DNA of 48,350 nt from assembly GCA_022796015.1 (NCBI GenBank), contig JAAWHU010000017.1, forward strand, positions 1-48,350. Reading direction: 5' to 3'. The position numbers were made by a program, and so were the translations under genes. Below are positions 37,801 through 42,731 of the stretch, one piece after another. Numbering within the stretch: the first letter of the stretch is position 1; each line of letters begins with the position of its first letter. Below the pieces are notes generated by a model. That model saw nothing but the letters and a program-made list of their open reading frames with translations, ran no database searches and was not told where the DNA came from. The DNA comes from Hungatella sp. Lineage in GTDB: Bacteria > Bacillota > Clostridia > Lachnospirales > Lachnospiraceae.

Positions 37801-39736
37801 TCTGGACTTGGAGGGCAGACTTGTGGATCAGTGGATATCCGGAACAAAACCTTACAGAATCCGGGGAAAATTAGAGGCCGGACAGACTTACATTCTCCAT
37901 GAAGAAGCAGCCCCTCAGGGCTATGCCTACAGTGAGGACATAGAATTTACGGTGCCCTTATCTGGTGAAGACTGTCAGGTTAAGATGAGGGACAGGCCAA
38001 CCTGGGTGGAGGTTAGTAAACAGGATATTACGGGAACCAAGGAATTGCCAGGGGCTTTTCTCAGAATAACAGACAAAAAGGGGAATGTAATTGCGGAATG
38101 GATTTCCACGGATAAACCCTACAGGATGACAGGGGTGCTGACTGCCGGCGAAGCTTACATACTCTCCGAGGTCACGGCGCCGGAAGGCTACAGCTGCAGC
38201 TCGGACGTGGAGTTTCAGGTGTCCATGGACGGTACTGTGGATCAGGTGGTTATGAAAGACGATATTACCAGGGTGGAGATACAAAAGGTGGATCAGCAGA
38301 CAGGGGAAGCCCTTGCTGGAGCAGAATTTGAGCTGAGAACCTTGGACGAGACTGTGGTGGACGCCTGGGTCAGCACAAAGACTCCCTACAGGATTGAAGG
38401 CAGGCTTACTGCCGGAGAGACCTACATCCTCAGGGAGAAGACACCGCCCCCAGGATATGGGAAGCTGTCTCAGGATATCAGCATCACCGTTCCGAGAGAG
38501 CCACGGCTTGTGATGGTAAAAGCCGAGAATAAAAAAAGGCCTTCTGTCCCCAGAGTCCCTGAGGAGAGGAAAGAGAAAAAGATGGGAAAGGTTCACGGCG
38601 CTTACTGGACAAAGATGTCGGCTCACAGCCGGGCTGTCTACCAGACTTTTACGAATCTGGGTCTTCCCAGGGTCGGAGATGGGGGCGGACAATACCGAAG
38701 ACTTCTGGCAGGAATCCTGGGATTCATTGCGGCAGCAGTCTTGATGAGACGAAAAAAGAAGACAAACAGGATTGCAGAAAGTCTGTGTCTGTTCTTTTTT
38801 GCGGGGATTGTCATGACGGGGACTGCTTATGCTCAGACTGTGGAGGTAAAACCAGATGGACTGCTTGTGGTAACCGGGGAGGTCTGTGCAGGGAACGGGG
38901 CGGCGCCGGAGGAGCTGCCTGACATATATTTCTATAAAGATGAGGAGTACCAGCAGAAATCCAGCCAGCTGGTGTCGGCTGCCACAGAAAAAGGGGAAAA
39001 GGAGGTGGAGGAAATCATTGTCTATGAGGCGGTGGAGCAGAGGGATACTCTGCCGGAGCAAGTCCCGATTATCGTGACGGATCAGAGATACGGCACGGAA
39101 TATATCCGGGAATTTCCGGTATTGAGTGTGGATTTTTACAACTGGAGGTGGATAGAGGGGTTTGAATTTCCCATTACTGTGGAAGACGCAGACGCAGAGG
39201 TCTATGAGCTGAACGGCGTTCCGGTTCCAGCCAGTGAAGATCAGCCGTTTTGGGGATATGAGGAGGAACTTTTAACTTTGATTCAGGCGGATCCGGAATA
39301 TTACCGGATCAAGGAGGTTCAGTGGCTGGGGGAACCGTGGACCGGAGAAGACCAAAAGGTGTACCGGGAAGGCGTGGCAAAAGGAGAAAAATATGTGGCG
39401 GACTGCCAGGTCGTCTACGGAGGTACGGCTGTTTTGGAGCCTGTAAAGGGTGTGGCATGGCAGTCTGTCTATGAGCTGTGTCCCAAGGAGACGAAGGAAG
39501 AGCAGGAGCCTCCAAAGGAGCCGGATCTGACAGAAGCCCAGGAGACCGTTCTGATTCATGAGACAGAAGCCGGGCAGGAGGAAGAGCAGGCGGAAGGGCT
39601 TCGATGGTACGAGACGCGCACAGGGCAGATGGTCATTTCCATAGGGCTTGTGTTCCTTCTTATTCCTGTTGTCATCCTGGCGGCTGTGGGCCGGAAAAAG
39701 CACTATGAAAAACAGGAGAAGTCTTTAAAAAAGTGA
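25895..39736 (+). CDS. Giant SpaA/Cna-B-like surface protein with internal sorting-like signal
   Basis: The protein has 4,613 residues. Signal peptide: KKWFRSSTGFILSVILVCS, cleavage near AMA/D. An N-terminal head (about 35-345) has YCIDGFGYASNGVC. Many SpaA/Cna-B-like domains follow. I count about fourteen closing motifs of the type E-x-x-P-x-G-Y, for example VEVAPPAGY, MEEIKAPPGY and LREKQAPKGY. Such domains form internal Lys-Asn or Lys-Asp bonds and build stiff stalks. A low-complexity linker with repeated ATASN lies at about 620-760. Four tandem 83-residue units occupy about 3858-4210. Then come LPRVGD (4257-4262), a hydrophobic stretch, RRKKK, a signal-peptide-like segment ending in AYA/Q (4284-4314), a last ectodomain, a membrane helix (about 4579-4599) and a basic tail. 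The start overlaps the previous stop by 4 bp. Role inferred: cell surface adhesin or pilus-like stalk. Confidence 0.85.
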   Translation: MKKWFRSSTGFILSVILVCSVIFPYLPQKTAMADTGVIEAWGNGWHHYCIDGFGYASNGVCSNGDKYMQASTRSELNSEERAILFWSLLSFMSAYVHEETAAAAVAAINQKAEGAGLKKIEKAVTEEDLKAVLHSSSVRSRYSWLDFAAAHGEEYLRLAGFLGGSTQTFGKREIPAVLRDASCLSQAAQAVFEDGGFVLKFDPSGKDGDFIQKVPLMMSSDGENWQAGSIYGWNVQKTRTEIRFTNPNEEAGGVFLKFDPAGTEYASSSGGYGSADECYESSIQVWKCVECCKTHFAGGSVHPLAEHQRNVWMELRQVPASYYGTMGKKAPSGEAEGRLEFQIYRHEEDMEADYLVQLYKYDYETGKPLEGAAFDLYERFDDMEQVNQERDGREEIYQGGELYEGGLTHSPVLWNGFRLVTSLRTDDNGHASYTMEKSYHYDKTFCDGHPAPVFAEIPQEEIDEETGEVLNQDEIDGAKAINGELALRWLGCEADCQEKAEGDGEGVHFHWIMEDVDREIVETVSETGDCAAAGPSESADPKTAYESSGCREDCQRTYEKFIAMRYSYTFVETRAREGYILHGGHRDDVPVEIITTDSSQNGANAEFGGGYGAQVTGQFMLTRAVKEEHKGEIPEAERGEADAPVRAEGAERATGSKAERVRTILSARAEGTAPPSFVTAENTAPATPSKAGRLEPVYSPDREKEEGATASNGRRKEAATASNADAVRDAAPGVPKTSKGSFLFSLAKSRLAVRGQEGAGGGLPFAEGFMGSDLFAQAYETALSSPSQGEETEKGPADNYSHSSGRDGEEEAWRIYDHRTEGEIHINKRDMELHNREGKEDSSYGQAQGDGVLEGGVYGLFAAEDLLHPDGATGVVYQQNDLVAIASTDKEGDASFLAFTEAPGKTYDYKSGKVVNTRTGWSLKAPGNLYVRNGEADDYKEDGAYTRRYTDFQKENGSCWIGRPLLLGSYYVKELSRSEGYELSVNGRNDDTSNYGYSLDVTIPKGQGSAAVTRAPYVEPQSSGRDEDTMPNVVHITVKSQGTEDNGYDLVLPSFPKGTRLYRKDVARKDMEIWVPSGEKEKQYVFDHMGQPVYQRADRDNAYAKRNPDGSFVTEEAPVSAVVPSMGRASIQAVNEEAIIEALEEGEHEENRKRLNLNGTDGRQFLYIKMKTELALRNCGYDTPGISTRTEGVYNRGVRGGEPDHQGISGVRPGEPASQTVYGYPVVRAELPKKNEDGSHVTVEEAIVALVNFYGESPWYSFGGIHGYEETRDSWEFLLYAGVTGNPDNYIVLTDSEEESIIYHRIPWIPYDQEKSPRWVYASYSNVPGDHAFGTFKDFCSWQIFGMYRCSAVLEHDAEVDGDGTIRPKTVSRNVYYEKGEILRDEKGSPLQAYEWKDVMVSVTQSQQVQTWTEIPLMEKKGNLTAHCSGNYKDAYGIAKSDENHAVETFFKLVLPKTEVTLTKEDIERLPTGNGYKAGDKMGGGDYALKVLKARVLAYLDYEIQSLTGDSLYVQPVALVYPGQDYYFQDGEKEPGEGTRRRPVTVEERVIRQSVRIDKIVRNPEGSMEAVDNFRFKVYLKSNLQQLYRNEEGTIIWVDRKGCETTPEEIKRAYPALVPRLYTKVPHKTEPLYKNSGEAVIANKVLYGTTDGRINEYPNNGYTAVLETVEDSLMGEPVYNYEKFFDAILVAGMDKWRNHAPSYTSHRPLGNQANLSEEAKDNAKVSDQVRQFAVNWYLDHEVEKLKASREEPDGEKGWAYSDELYDKALWQAIKKSENYLRPFFAYDLDQIYAIEWDSEEDGGKDKDRTTLSADRRDESRCFGVSRYLPYGTYVAVEQQPEYGRLEDLNNRRYDRDKPKEIMVPSVYGSQRDFYRYQGTDSPNEQAEKYMIRFQPENHVIKAHNYHGDFEIYKYGMDIGAITNGVSREAGAGDYFAVTQSVYKPYHNHYNQEDDRTTGSVPFYLTEGMDGRQGNSLIYRFSSVSEDREGKTMAGSAAAHEGVYFHGFVPWTMAADREEPAKGGADGFRGTALGEFTDIPFKASLRLEKLDSETHENLLHDGAMFRIYRGIRDESSPGGGEAKIYEEETLVAGSREFLVGLGASNITKAPRTLLTAGLLYTGMVPAGTPVCHEKDQVVLRDFQGKRTGEFKAFTTTRDGLLKDWEGEGFICGDQNTGYLETPEALEAGVYVLVEVAPPAGYVRTKPVAVEIYSDVTSYYKEGHSGTKVLAVVYEKLQRQKEDKARIYIENAPIQLRLEKRKKPYKTITYKIDGRIDGSLAQIGGNPSYEYAYSHGDYLGYGWRKGTLEYLWQRKDKGDQVEIVYDKGIFAGYGYITKTLEDNQDSGTYVPGALMTLYEGMELKPSGDREDYGYEGLVIRRNLWGAVTRMYVREGYGGTRTELREEKERGESFWNAVNVQRPDTDILYYDLGELELFTTLIVEGRFITCGYDKNHSLVNLDELRGDRDSVFAFRGGVPYLELTGGDFTKISYKKSDHILEIPDGMKVYHLDRDGCRDAMTDPRTGMAYVKEEGTGDIYVWPVKLTKNEEGRVIAADKIATSRVATIGESSQTPWEGEEGYLTGTWTFQGHEESHEMATLISGRKGQNLEGEPILHKNTGGFEKTLCPVLDVHGLPVYYPAGSGIYQKEITLYDRDGDPVRSKFSDLLEDFRKASYLIEADGRIVRHRLGESYLIENTWVSGESTPNDPFHTSMTEGKEDLLKRVPAGTYIMEEIKAPPGYVKGFPLGIRVKETAEVQTGYMEDDWTKVIFRKIDGTADYEYEVLDMGLSCGTGQYEVIGKIREDKGRFGYDQVPGAGLVLLDQAGRQQEAWITTEEPFFLEGVPQGSYEVKEEQRPDGFVSSAPVKTEVGSTGQVQVVDVYNDHTKVEVEKYTLDKGEAQALEGAVFGLYEAKTDGSDLYDKEKLIDTWESSGRDIYGEFIPAFEEMYREYGTKGHKVSWDAGGKRYEAEYVSHRQADDGAYDTAFPPAAELMYSMAGGTMIRIVVYGRHDNRQGRDFVFEYQFNYKKLPHINDYAVSYDTLEGIHRLDYLPVGKSYVLVEESGPKGYGKAPDRVITVEDTAKVQRHRILNQESRLLIFKSTEDSGEERSLKGAKLALYRADPDGTFVKDKEHLAAWWVSGSDGVYTEYDRLNGRIPQGFQQGDLRAHELKGLPDGIYYLAEIESPDYYCLMEPVKIDYRQEEQIPLIRACDRPVKGELEIIKEDKEKKPLKGAVFELGAYRQSDLGTPVFTRNLSDHEGRILVTDLPVGEIQEDGRMEPYEYRLKELIPPEGYCADGEIHRFYFQPDKGTLSFAYGEKDHKELHIINEKTRISIKKTDFASPKEWVEGALMEVYEVRGRDGSGEYICGENPVAAWLTQEKEVHEIKGLTAGQTYLLREKEAPPGYELMKPMIFTLSEDGRRICSITGQAGAVTVHSYENSDVIRSVELTGRYGVRVEMEAENEQGQRIASWTAGGDGHTLRPSDKIREGEICCLTETTVYSDGTREVTGRTTRRVHWSEQGTWEIPDRAVAKVNVRLSHEGGEEIKAWNPSETVPRMEVDNPLSPESPKITISQRALEAESEEEAAGGSFWSQPSVDGHGMVQIQITCTNTGHNSADMNLVVTPGPGSTVLDPGEGIMEDGQIRYALGTTRPGEQKTVWYGCQLEEDAKEVSVSAVLSQGGREQKEEKKIPVLQKNRLTLFYEVTGTGKNSEPKEEQEFQVFLYTEDGEELKGSYDYEGSRRGRIKSGDTISLAPNEYVVISPGKIYRNIGYKVGCLSEEELQAKHSKGQAMADTGACAHFFKEVKDRTRTAVFEKGKRYEILETTYYSDKSTRESQRFGFTIGENISIEGIQAADRKQEVLVSKQTLTGQKELEGALMEIVKEDGTLMEQWISAKEPHGVQAVLTPGEVYILREKQAPKGYGLEPEIRFRVTDGEYANLVVMEDKMTETVISKTQITGEEELPGALMQILDLEGRLVDQWISGTKPYRIRGKLEAGQTYILHEEAAPQGYAYSEDIEFTVPLSGEDCQVKMRDRPTWVEVSKQDITGTKELPGAFLRITDKKGNVIAEWISTDKPYRMTGVLTAGEAYILSEVTAPEGYSCSSDVEFQVSMDGTVDQVVMKDDITRVEIQKVDQQTGEALAGAEFELRTLDETVVDAWVSTKTPYRIEGRLTAGETYILREKTPPPGYGKLSQDISITVPREPRLVMVKAENKKRPSVPRVPEERKEKKMGKVHGAYWTKMSAHSRAVYQTFTNLGLPRVGDGGGQYRRLLAGILGFIAAAVLMRRKKKTNRIAESLCLFFFAGIVMTGTAYAQTVEVKPDGLLVVTGEVCAGNGAAPEELPDIYFYKDEEYQQKSSQLVSAATEKGEKEVEEIIVYEAVEQRDTLPEQVPIIVTDQRYGTEYIREFPVLSVDFYNWRWIEGFEFPITVEDADAEVYELNGVPVPASEDQPFWGYEEELLTLIQADPEYYRIKEVQWLGEPWTGEDQKVYREGVAKGEKYVADCQVVYGGTAVLEPVKGVAWQSVYELCPKETKEEQEPPKEPDLTEAQETVLIHETEAGQEEEQAEGLRWYETRTGQMVISIGLVFLLIPVVILAAVGRKKHYEKQEKSLKK
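37468..38535 (+). repeat. Four tandem SpaA-like protein repeats near the C-terminus
   Basis: Four units of about 83 codons begin with VSKQTLTG, VISKTQITG, VSKQDITG and VEIQKVDQQTG. Each has an EGAL/PGAL/AGAE-type strand, a QWIS/EWIS/AWVS strand and a closing YILxExxxPxGY. The first three end in acidic junctions (VMEDK, KMRDR, VMKDD), which suit Lys-Asp bond formation. The units are clearly related but diverged at DNA level. Confidence 0.85.
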
Positions 39737-39786
39737 TTTTTTTTGGTATGATAAAGGCAGTATAACGAGACAGGAGGAGTTAGGGA

Positions 39787-41280
39787 ATGAGAGAGTGCGG
39801 GATACTGCTTCCTATATCCAGTTTGCCATCCAAGTATGGGATCGGGGCATTTTCAAGGGAGGCATATGAGTTTGTAGACCAGCTGAAGGAGGCGGGGCAG
39901 AGCTACTGGCAGATTCTGCCCTTAGGGCCCACGGGCTACGGTGATTCTCCCTATCAGGCCTTTTCAGCCTTTGCAGGTAATCCCTATTTTATTGATCTGG
40001 AGCAGCTGACACAGGAGGAGCTTCTGACACAGAAGGAGTGTGAAAAGGAGGACTTTGGGGAGGATGACAGGTATGTTGATTACGGAAAGCTGTATGCCTG
40101 CCGATTTGTCCTTCTGAAAAAAGCCTTTCTTCGATGGAAAGAACAGATGGCTCAGAAGAAAAAGAAGCCGGAAAACATATTTGCAAAGGAGCTTATGGAG
40201 GAAACCAGGGAATACTGCTTTTATGCGGCGCTAAAGAAGCACTTTGACGATAAAAGCTGGGAGCAGTGGGATGAGGACATCCGCCTTAGGACTGAGGAGG
40301 CTCTGAAGAAATACAAGGCTCTGCTGGCGGAGGACATAGAATTTTATGAGTTCCAGCAGCTGATGTTTCAGAGGCAGTGGAGGAATCTGAAGGCCTATGC
40401 CAACAAGAAGGGAATCCGTTTCATCGGGGATATTCCTATCTATGTGGCTTTTGACAGCGCCGACAGCTGGAGCCATCCGGAACTGTTCCAGTTTGACGGC
40501 AGCAATCAGCCTACGGCCGTGGCAGGCTGTCCGCCGGATGCCTTTTCCGACACGGGGCAGCTGTGGGGGAATCCCTTATATGACTGGAGCTACCACAAGA
40601 AGACGAATTTTGCCTGGTGGATGAACCGGATGAAGTACTGCTTTGATCTCTATGATGTGGTGAGAGTAGATCATTTCCGGGGATTTGACGAATATTATGC
40701 CATTCCGGCAAAGGACGATACCGCAGTGAACGGAACCTGGAAAAAGGGGCCTGGAATTGCCCTGTTCAAAAAGATGAAGGAAACATTTGGGGACCTGAAC
40801 ATCATTGCCGAGGATCTGGGCTTTCTGACCCCCAGTGTCCACAAGCTTTTAAAGAATACGGGATTTCCGGGAATGAAAGTACTGCAGTTTGCCTTCAGCA
40901 CCGGGGAGAGAAGCACATACCTGCCCTATTTTTATCCCCGGAATTGCGTGGTTTACACGGGAACCCATGACAATGATACCACCCGTGGGTGGTATGAGAC
41001 TATGGATAAGGGGGAGAAGAAATTTTCTAAAAAATATCTGAACAATGCTGGCACGCCTGCGGAAAAGATTTCCTGGGATTTTATCCGACTGGCAGTGGCC
41101 AGCGTGGCAGATTTGGCCATAATTCCTCTTCAGGATTACCTCTGCGTGGGAAAGGAGGGAAGAATCAACACCCCCTCCACTCTTGGCGGCAACTGGACGT
41201 GGCGGCTGAAGGAAGGGGAGTTTACAAAAAAGATTATAAAAAAGTGCAGAAAGCTCAATGAGATTTACGGACGCTGCTGA
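39787..41280 (+). CDS. malQ: 4-alpha-glucanotransferase (amylomaltase)
   Basis: MalQ (GH77) transfers alpha-1,4-glucan chains between maltodextrins in the cytoplasm. The 497 residues match the family. The N-terminus LPISSLPSKYGIGAFSREAY is diagnostic. The catalytic residues are seen in VVRVDHFRGFDEYYAIPA (nucleophile Asp), IIAEDLGFLTP (acid/base Glu) and GTHDNDTTRGWY (third Asp). GGAGGAG precedes the ATG by 8 bp. It starts 50 bp after the giant surface gene with no terminator between them, so read-through from the surface locus is possible. A weak extended -10 (TGGTATGAT, about 39744-39752) may give its own start. It pairs functionally with glgB in glycogen and maltodextrin metabolism. Convergent with the next gene, only 5 bp apart. 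Confidence 0.96.
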   Translation: MRECGILLPISSLPSKYGIGAFSREAYEFVDQLKEAGQSYWQILPLGPTGYGDSPYQAFSAFAGNPYFIDLEQLTQEELLTQKECEKEDFGEDDRYVDYGKLYACRFVLLKKAFLRWKEQMAQKKKKPENIFAKELMEETREYCFYAALKKHFDDKSWEQWDEDIRLRTEEALKKYKALLAEDIEFYEFQQLMFQRQWRNLKAYANKKGIRFIGDIPIYVAFDSADSWSHPELFQFDGSNQPTAVAGCPPDAFSDTGQLWGNPLYDWSYHKKTNFAWWMNRMKYCFDLYDVVRVDHFRGFDEYYAIPAKDDTAVNGTWKKGPGIALFKKMKETFGDLNIIAEDLGFLTPSVHKLLKNTGFPGMKVLQFAFSTGERSTYLPYFYPRNCVVYTGTHDNDTTRGWYETMDKGEKKFSKKYLNNAGTPAEKISWDFIRLAVASVADLAIIPLQDYLCVGKEGRINTPSTLGGNWTWRLKEGEFTKKIIKKCRKLNEIYGRC

Positions 41281-41285
41281 TAAGA

Positions 41286-41981
41286 TCAGGCAGTGGTCTC
41301 CCCCTCCCCTTCCGTTTCCTCGGGAGGGGTCTGGGAGGCGCTTTCCGCAGTGAGAGAGAAAGTGGTCAGAAACTCGTTGCCGGACATGTCCTTGGCTGAT
41401 ACGGTGAGATTTTGGCCATTCATCTGAAAGGATACTCTTCCCGTGGCCTTGTCGGCACTGAGGGGCAGGATGAATTCCCCCATAGGGTTGGTGGCGCTGA
41501 TGGAGGAGAAATCCACGCCGGACTGGGTGTCTCTAATGGTAAAGGAGAGAATCCCGTCCTCGGAACTGGCGTTTTCAATGGTAGGCGGTTCGTCGTCCAG
41601 GATATCAATGTGTTCATACTCCAGAAGAGCCATTTTGTTAAAATTCAGCATATAGATTTCCAGGGAGCCGTTGTGGTCAATGGTGGCCCGGTACTTCTTC
41701 TTTCCTACCTTCACCAGATCCACAGGCTGGGAATCCATCTTGATGGTGACCTCCTTGAGGGGCATAATGGATTTGATGGTAAAGGTGACCTCTGTAGTCC
41801 GGTAGTCATTGGTGCCTTCCACCACCAGCTCATATTTTGGCCTGGTGGTAGCCAAAAAAAAGATGATTCCGTTGACCACAATAAAAGGCAGAATATAGAA
41901 CAGCAGAAGACGCACCAGATCCGAGTCAAAATAATTTTTATATTTGTATGGGCGGGAGCTTCGATATGTACGCCGGTTCAT
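41286..41981 (-). CDS. Membrane-anchored hypothetical protein, Ig-like
   Basis: The protein has 231 residues. A basic N-terminus (RRTYRSSRPYKYK) is followed by one membrane segment (about 24-44, LLLFYILPFIVVNGIIFFLA), so residues 45 onward should be outside the cell. The ectodomain is rich in beta strands. DDEPPTIENASSEDGILSF and VSAKDMSGNEF look like bacterial Ig-like domains, in which DxxPP and SGN turns are common. The tail is acidic (PPEETEGEGE). I do not recognise a named family. It has its own promoter, divergent from the HD-domain gene, and ends 5 bp from the malQ stop with no terminator hairpin between them. AAGGAGG lies 9 bp before the ATG. Confidence 0.7.
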   Translation of the reverse strand: MNRRTYRSSRPYKYKNYFDSDLVRLLLFYILPFIVVNGIIFFLATTRPKYELVVEGTNDYRTTEVTFTIKSIMPLKEVTIKMDSQPVDLVKVGKKKYRATIDHNGSLEIYMLNFNKMALLEYEHIDILDDEPPTIENASSEDGILSFTIRDTQSGVDFSSISATNPMGEFILPLSADKATGRVSFQMNGQNLTVSAKDMSGNEFLTTFSLTAESASQTPPEETEGEGETTA

Positions 41982-42016
41982 GGTATAAAACCTCCTTAGA
42001 ATAAAATAGCAACATT

Positions 42017-42081
42017 AGCATATCAAAAAAAAGAGCTTCTTACAAGTTTATCTTCTAAATTCCCTAAACTTGTGTTATGAT
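42017..42081. promoter_or_regulatory. Divergent promoters with a 9-bp inverted repeat
   Basis: Minus strand: TTGTAA (42040-42045), 17 bp, TATGCT (42017-42022) for the membrane-anchored hypothetical. Plus strand: TTCTAA (42053-42058), 17 bp, TATGAT (42076-42081) for the HD-domain gene. ACAAGTTTA (42042-42050) and TAAACTTGT (42065-42073) are perfect inverted repeats. They overlap the minus -35 and lie inside the plus promoter spacer, as an operator would. Confidence 0.45.
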
Positions 42082-42125
42082 GAAAAATATCCCTTATTGA
42101 CAATGGAATCAGAGAGAGGAGCTTT

Positions 42126-42731
42126 ATGATAAGGAAAGCTGCAGAGTTTGCCGCCAGAGCCCATGAGGGCGCTGTAAGAAAAGGAAGCCAGATTCCCTAT
42201 ATCTCCCATCCCATGGAGGTGGCCATGATCGTCGCCATGATGACAGATGATCAGGATCTCATCGCCGCGGCCTATCTCCACGATGTGATAGAGGATGCCG
42301 GCGTGACCTATGAAGAACTGAAGCAGGAATTCGGACCCCATATTGCAGAGCTGGTCAGGAACGAAAGCGAGGATAAGTCCAAAAGCTGGATGGAGAGGAA
42401 GCAGGCTACTATTGACCATCTGATTACAGCTGGAAGAGAGGACAAGCTGCTGGCCTTTGGGGATAAGCTGAGCAATCTTCGGAGCACTGCCAAGGACTAT
42501 CTGGTAATAAAGGATGAGATTTGGCAGAAGTTCAGGGCCAAGGATAAGAAGCTCCATAAGTGGTATTATGAGAGTATGGCGGAGATTTTTAAGGAGTTTC
42601 GAGAATATCCTTTTTATCAGGAATATCTGTGGCTCCTCACCTTAGTGTTTGACTGGGATTATTCGGCCCATGCCCATCTGACTCTGTGTCACGTGGATAA
42701 GAAAACAGTATCAATGAGAGGATTTCTATGA
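42126..42731 (+). CDS. HD-domain hydrolase, small (p)ppGpp-hydrolase-like
   Basis: The protein has 201 residues. The HD metal site is complete: ISHPMEV (His28), LHDVIED (His52, Asp53, with Glu56 and Asp57) and FGDKLSNLRS (Asp113). The order and spacing match the hydrolase domain of RelA/SpoT and the stand-alone MESH1-like enzymes that remove pyrophosphate from (p)ppGpp. There is no synthetase domain. A general nucleotide phosphohydrolase of the same fold is the alternative. The protein is cytoplasmic. Its last codons overlap the thrC start by 4 bp, so the two genes are co-translated, which ties a possible alarmone hydrolase to amino-acid synthesis. Ribosome binding site GAGAGAGGAG. Confidence 0.85.
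   Translation: MIRKAAEFAARAHEGAVRKGSQIPYISHPMEVAMIVAMMTDDQDLIAAAYLHDVIEDAGVTYEELKQEFGPHIAELVRNESEDKSKSWMERKQATIDHLITAGREDKLLAFGDKLSNLRSTAKDYLVIKDEIWQKFRAKDKKLHKWYYESMAEIFKEFREYPFYQEYLWLLTLVFDWDYSAHAHLTLCHVDKKTVSMRGFL

Noticed and set aside
38744..39736. Separate gene starting at ATG 38744
   Set aside because: The frame is continuous with the giant gene, and no Shine-Dalgarno sequence lies in the 20 bp before the ATG. It is kept as part of one gene, with the fusion noted.
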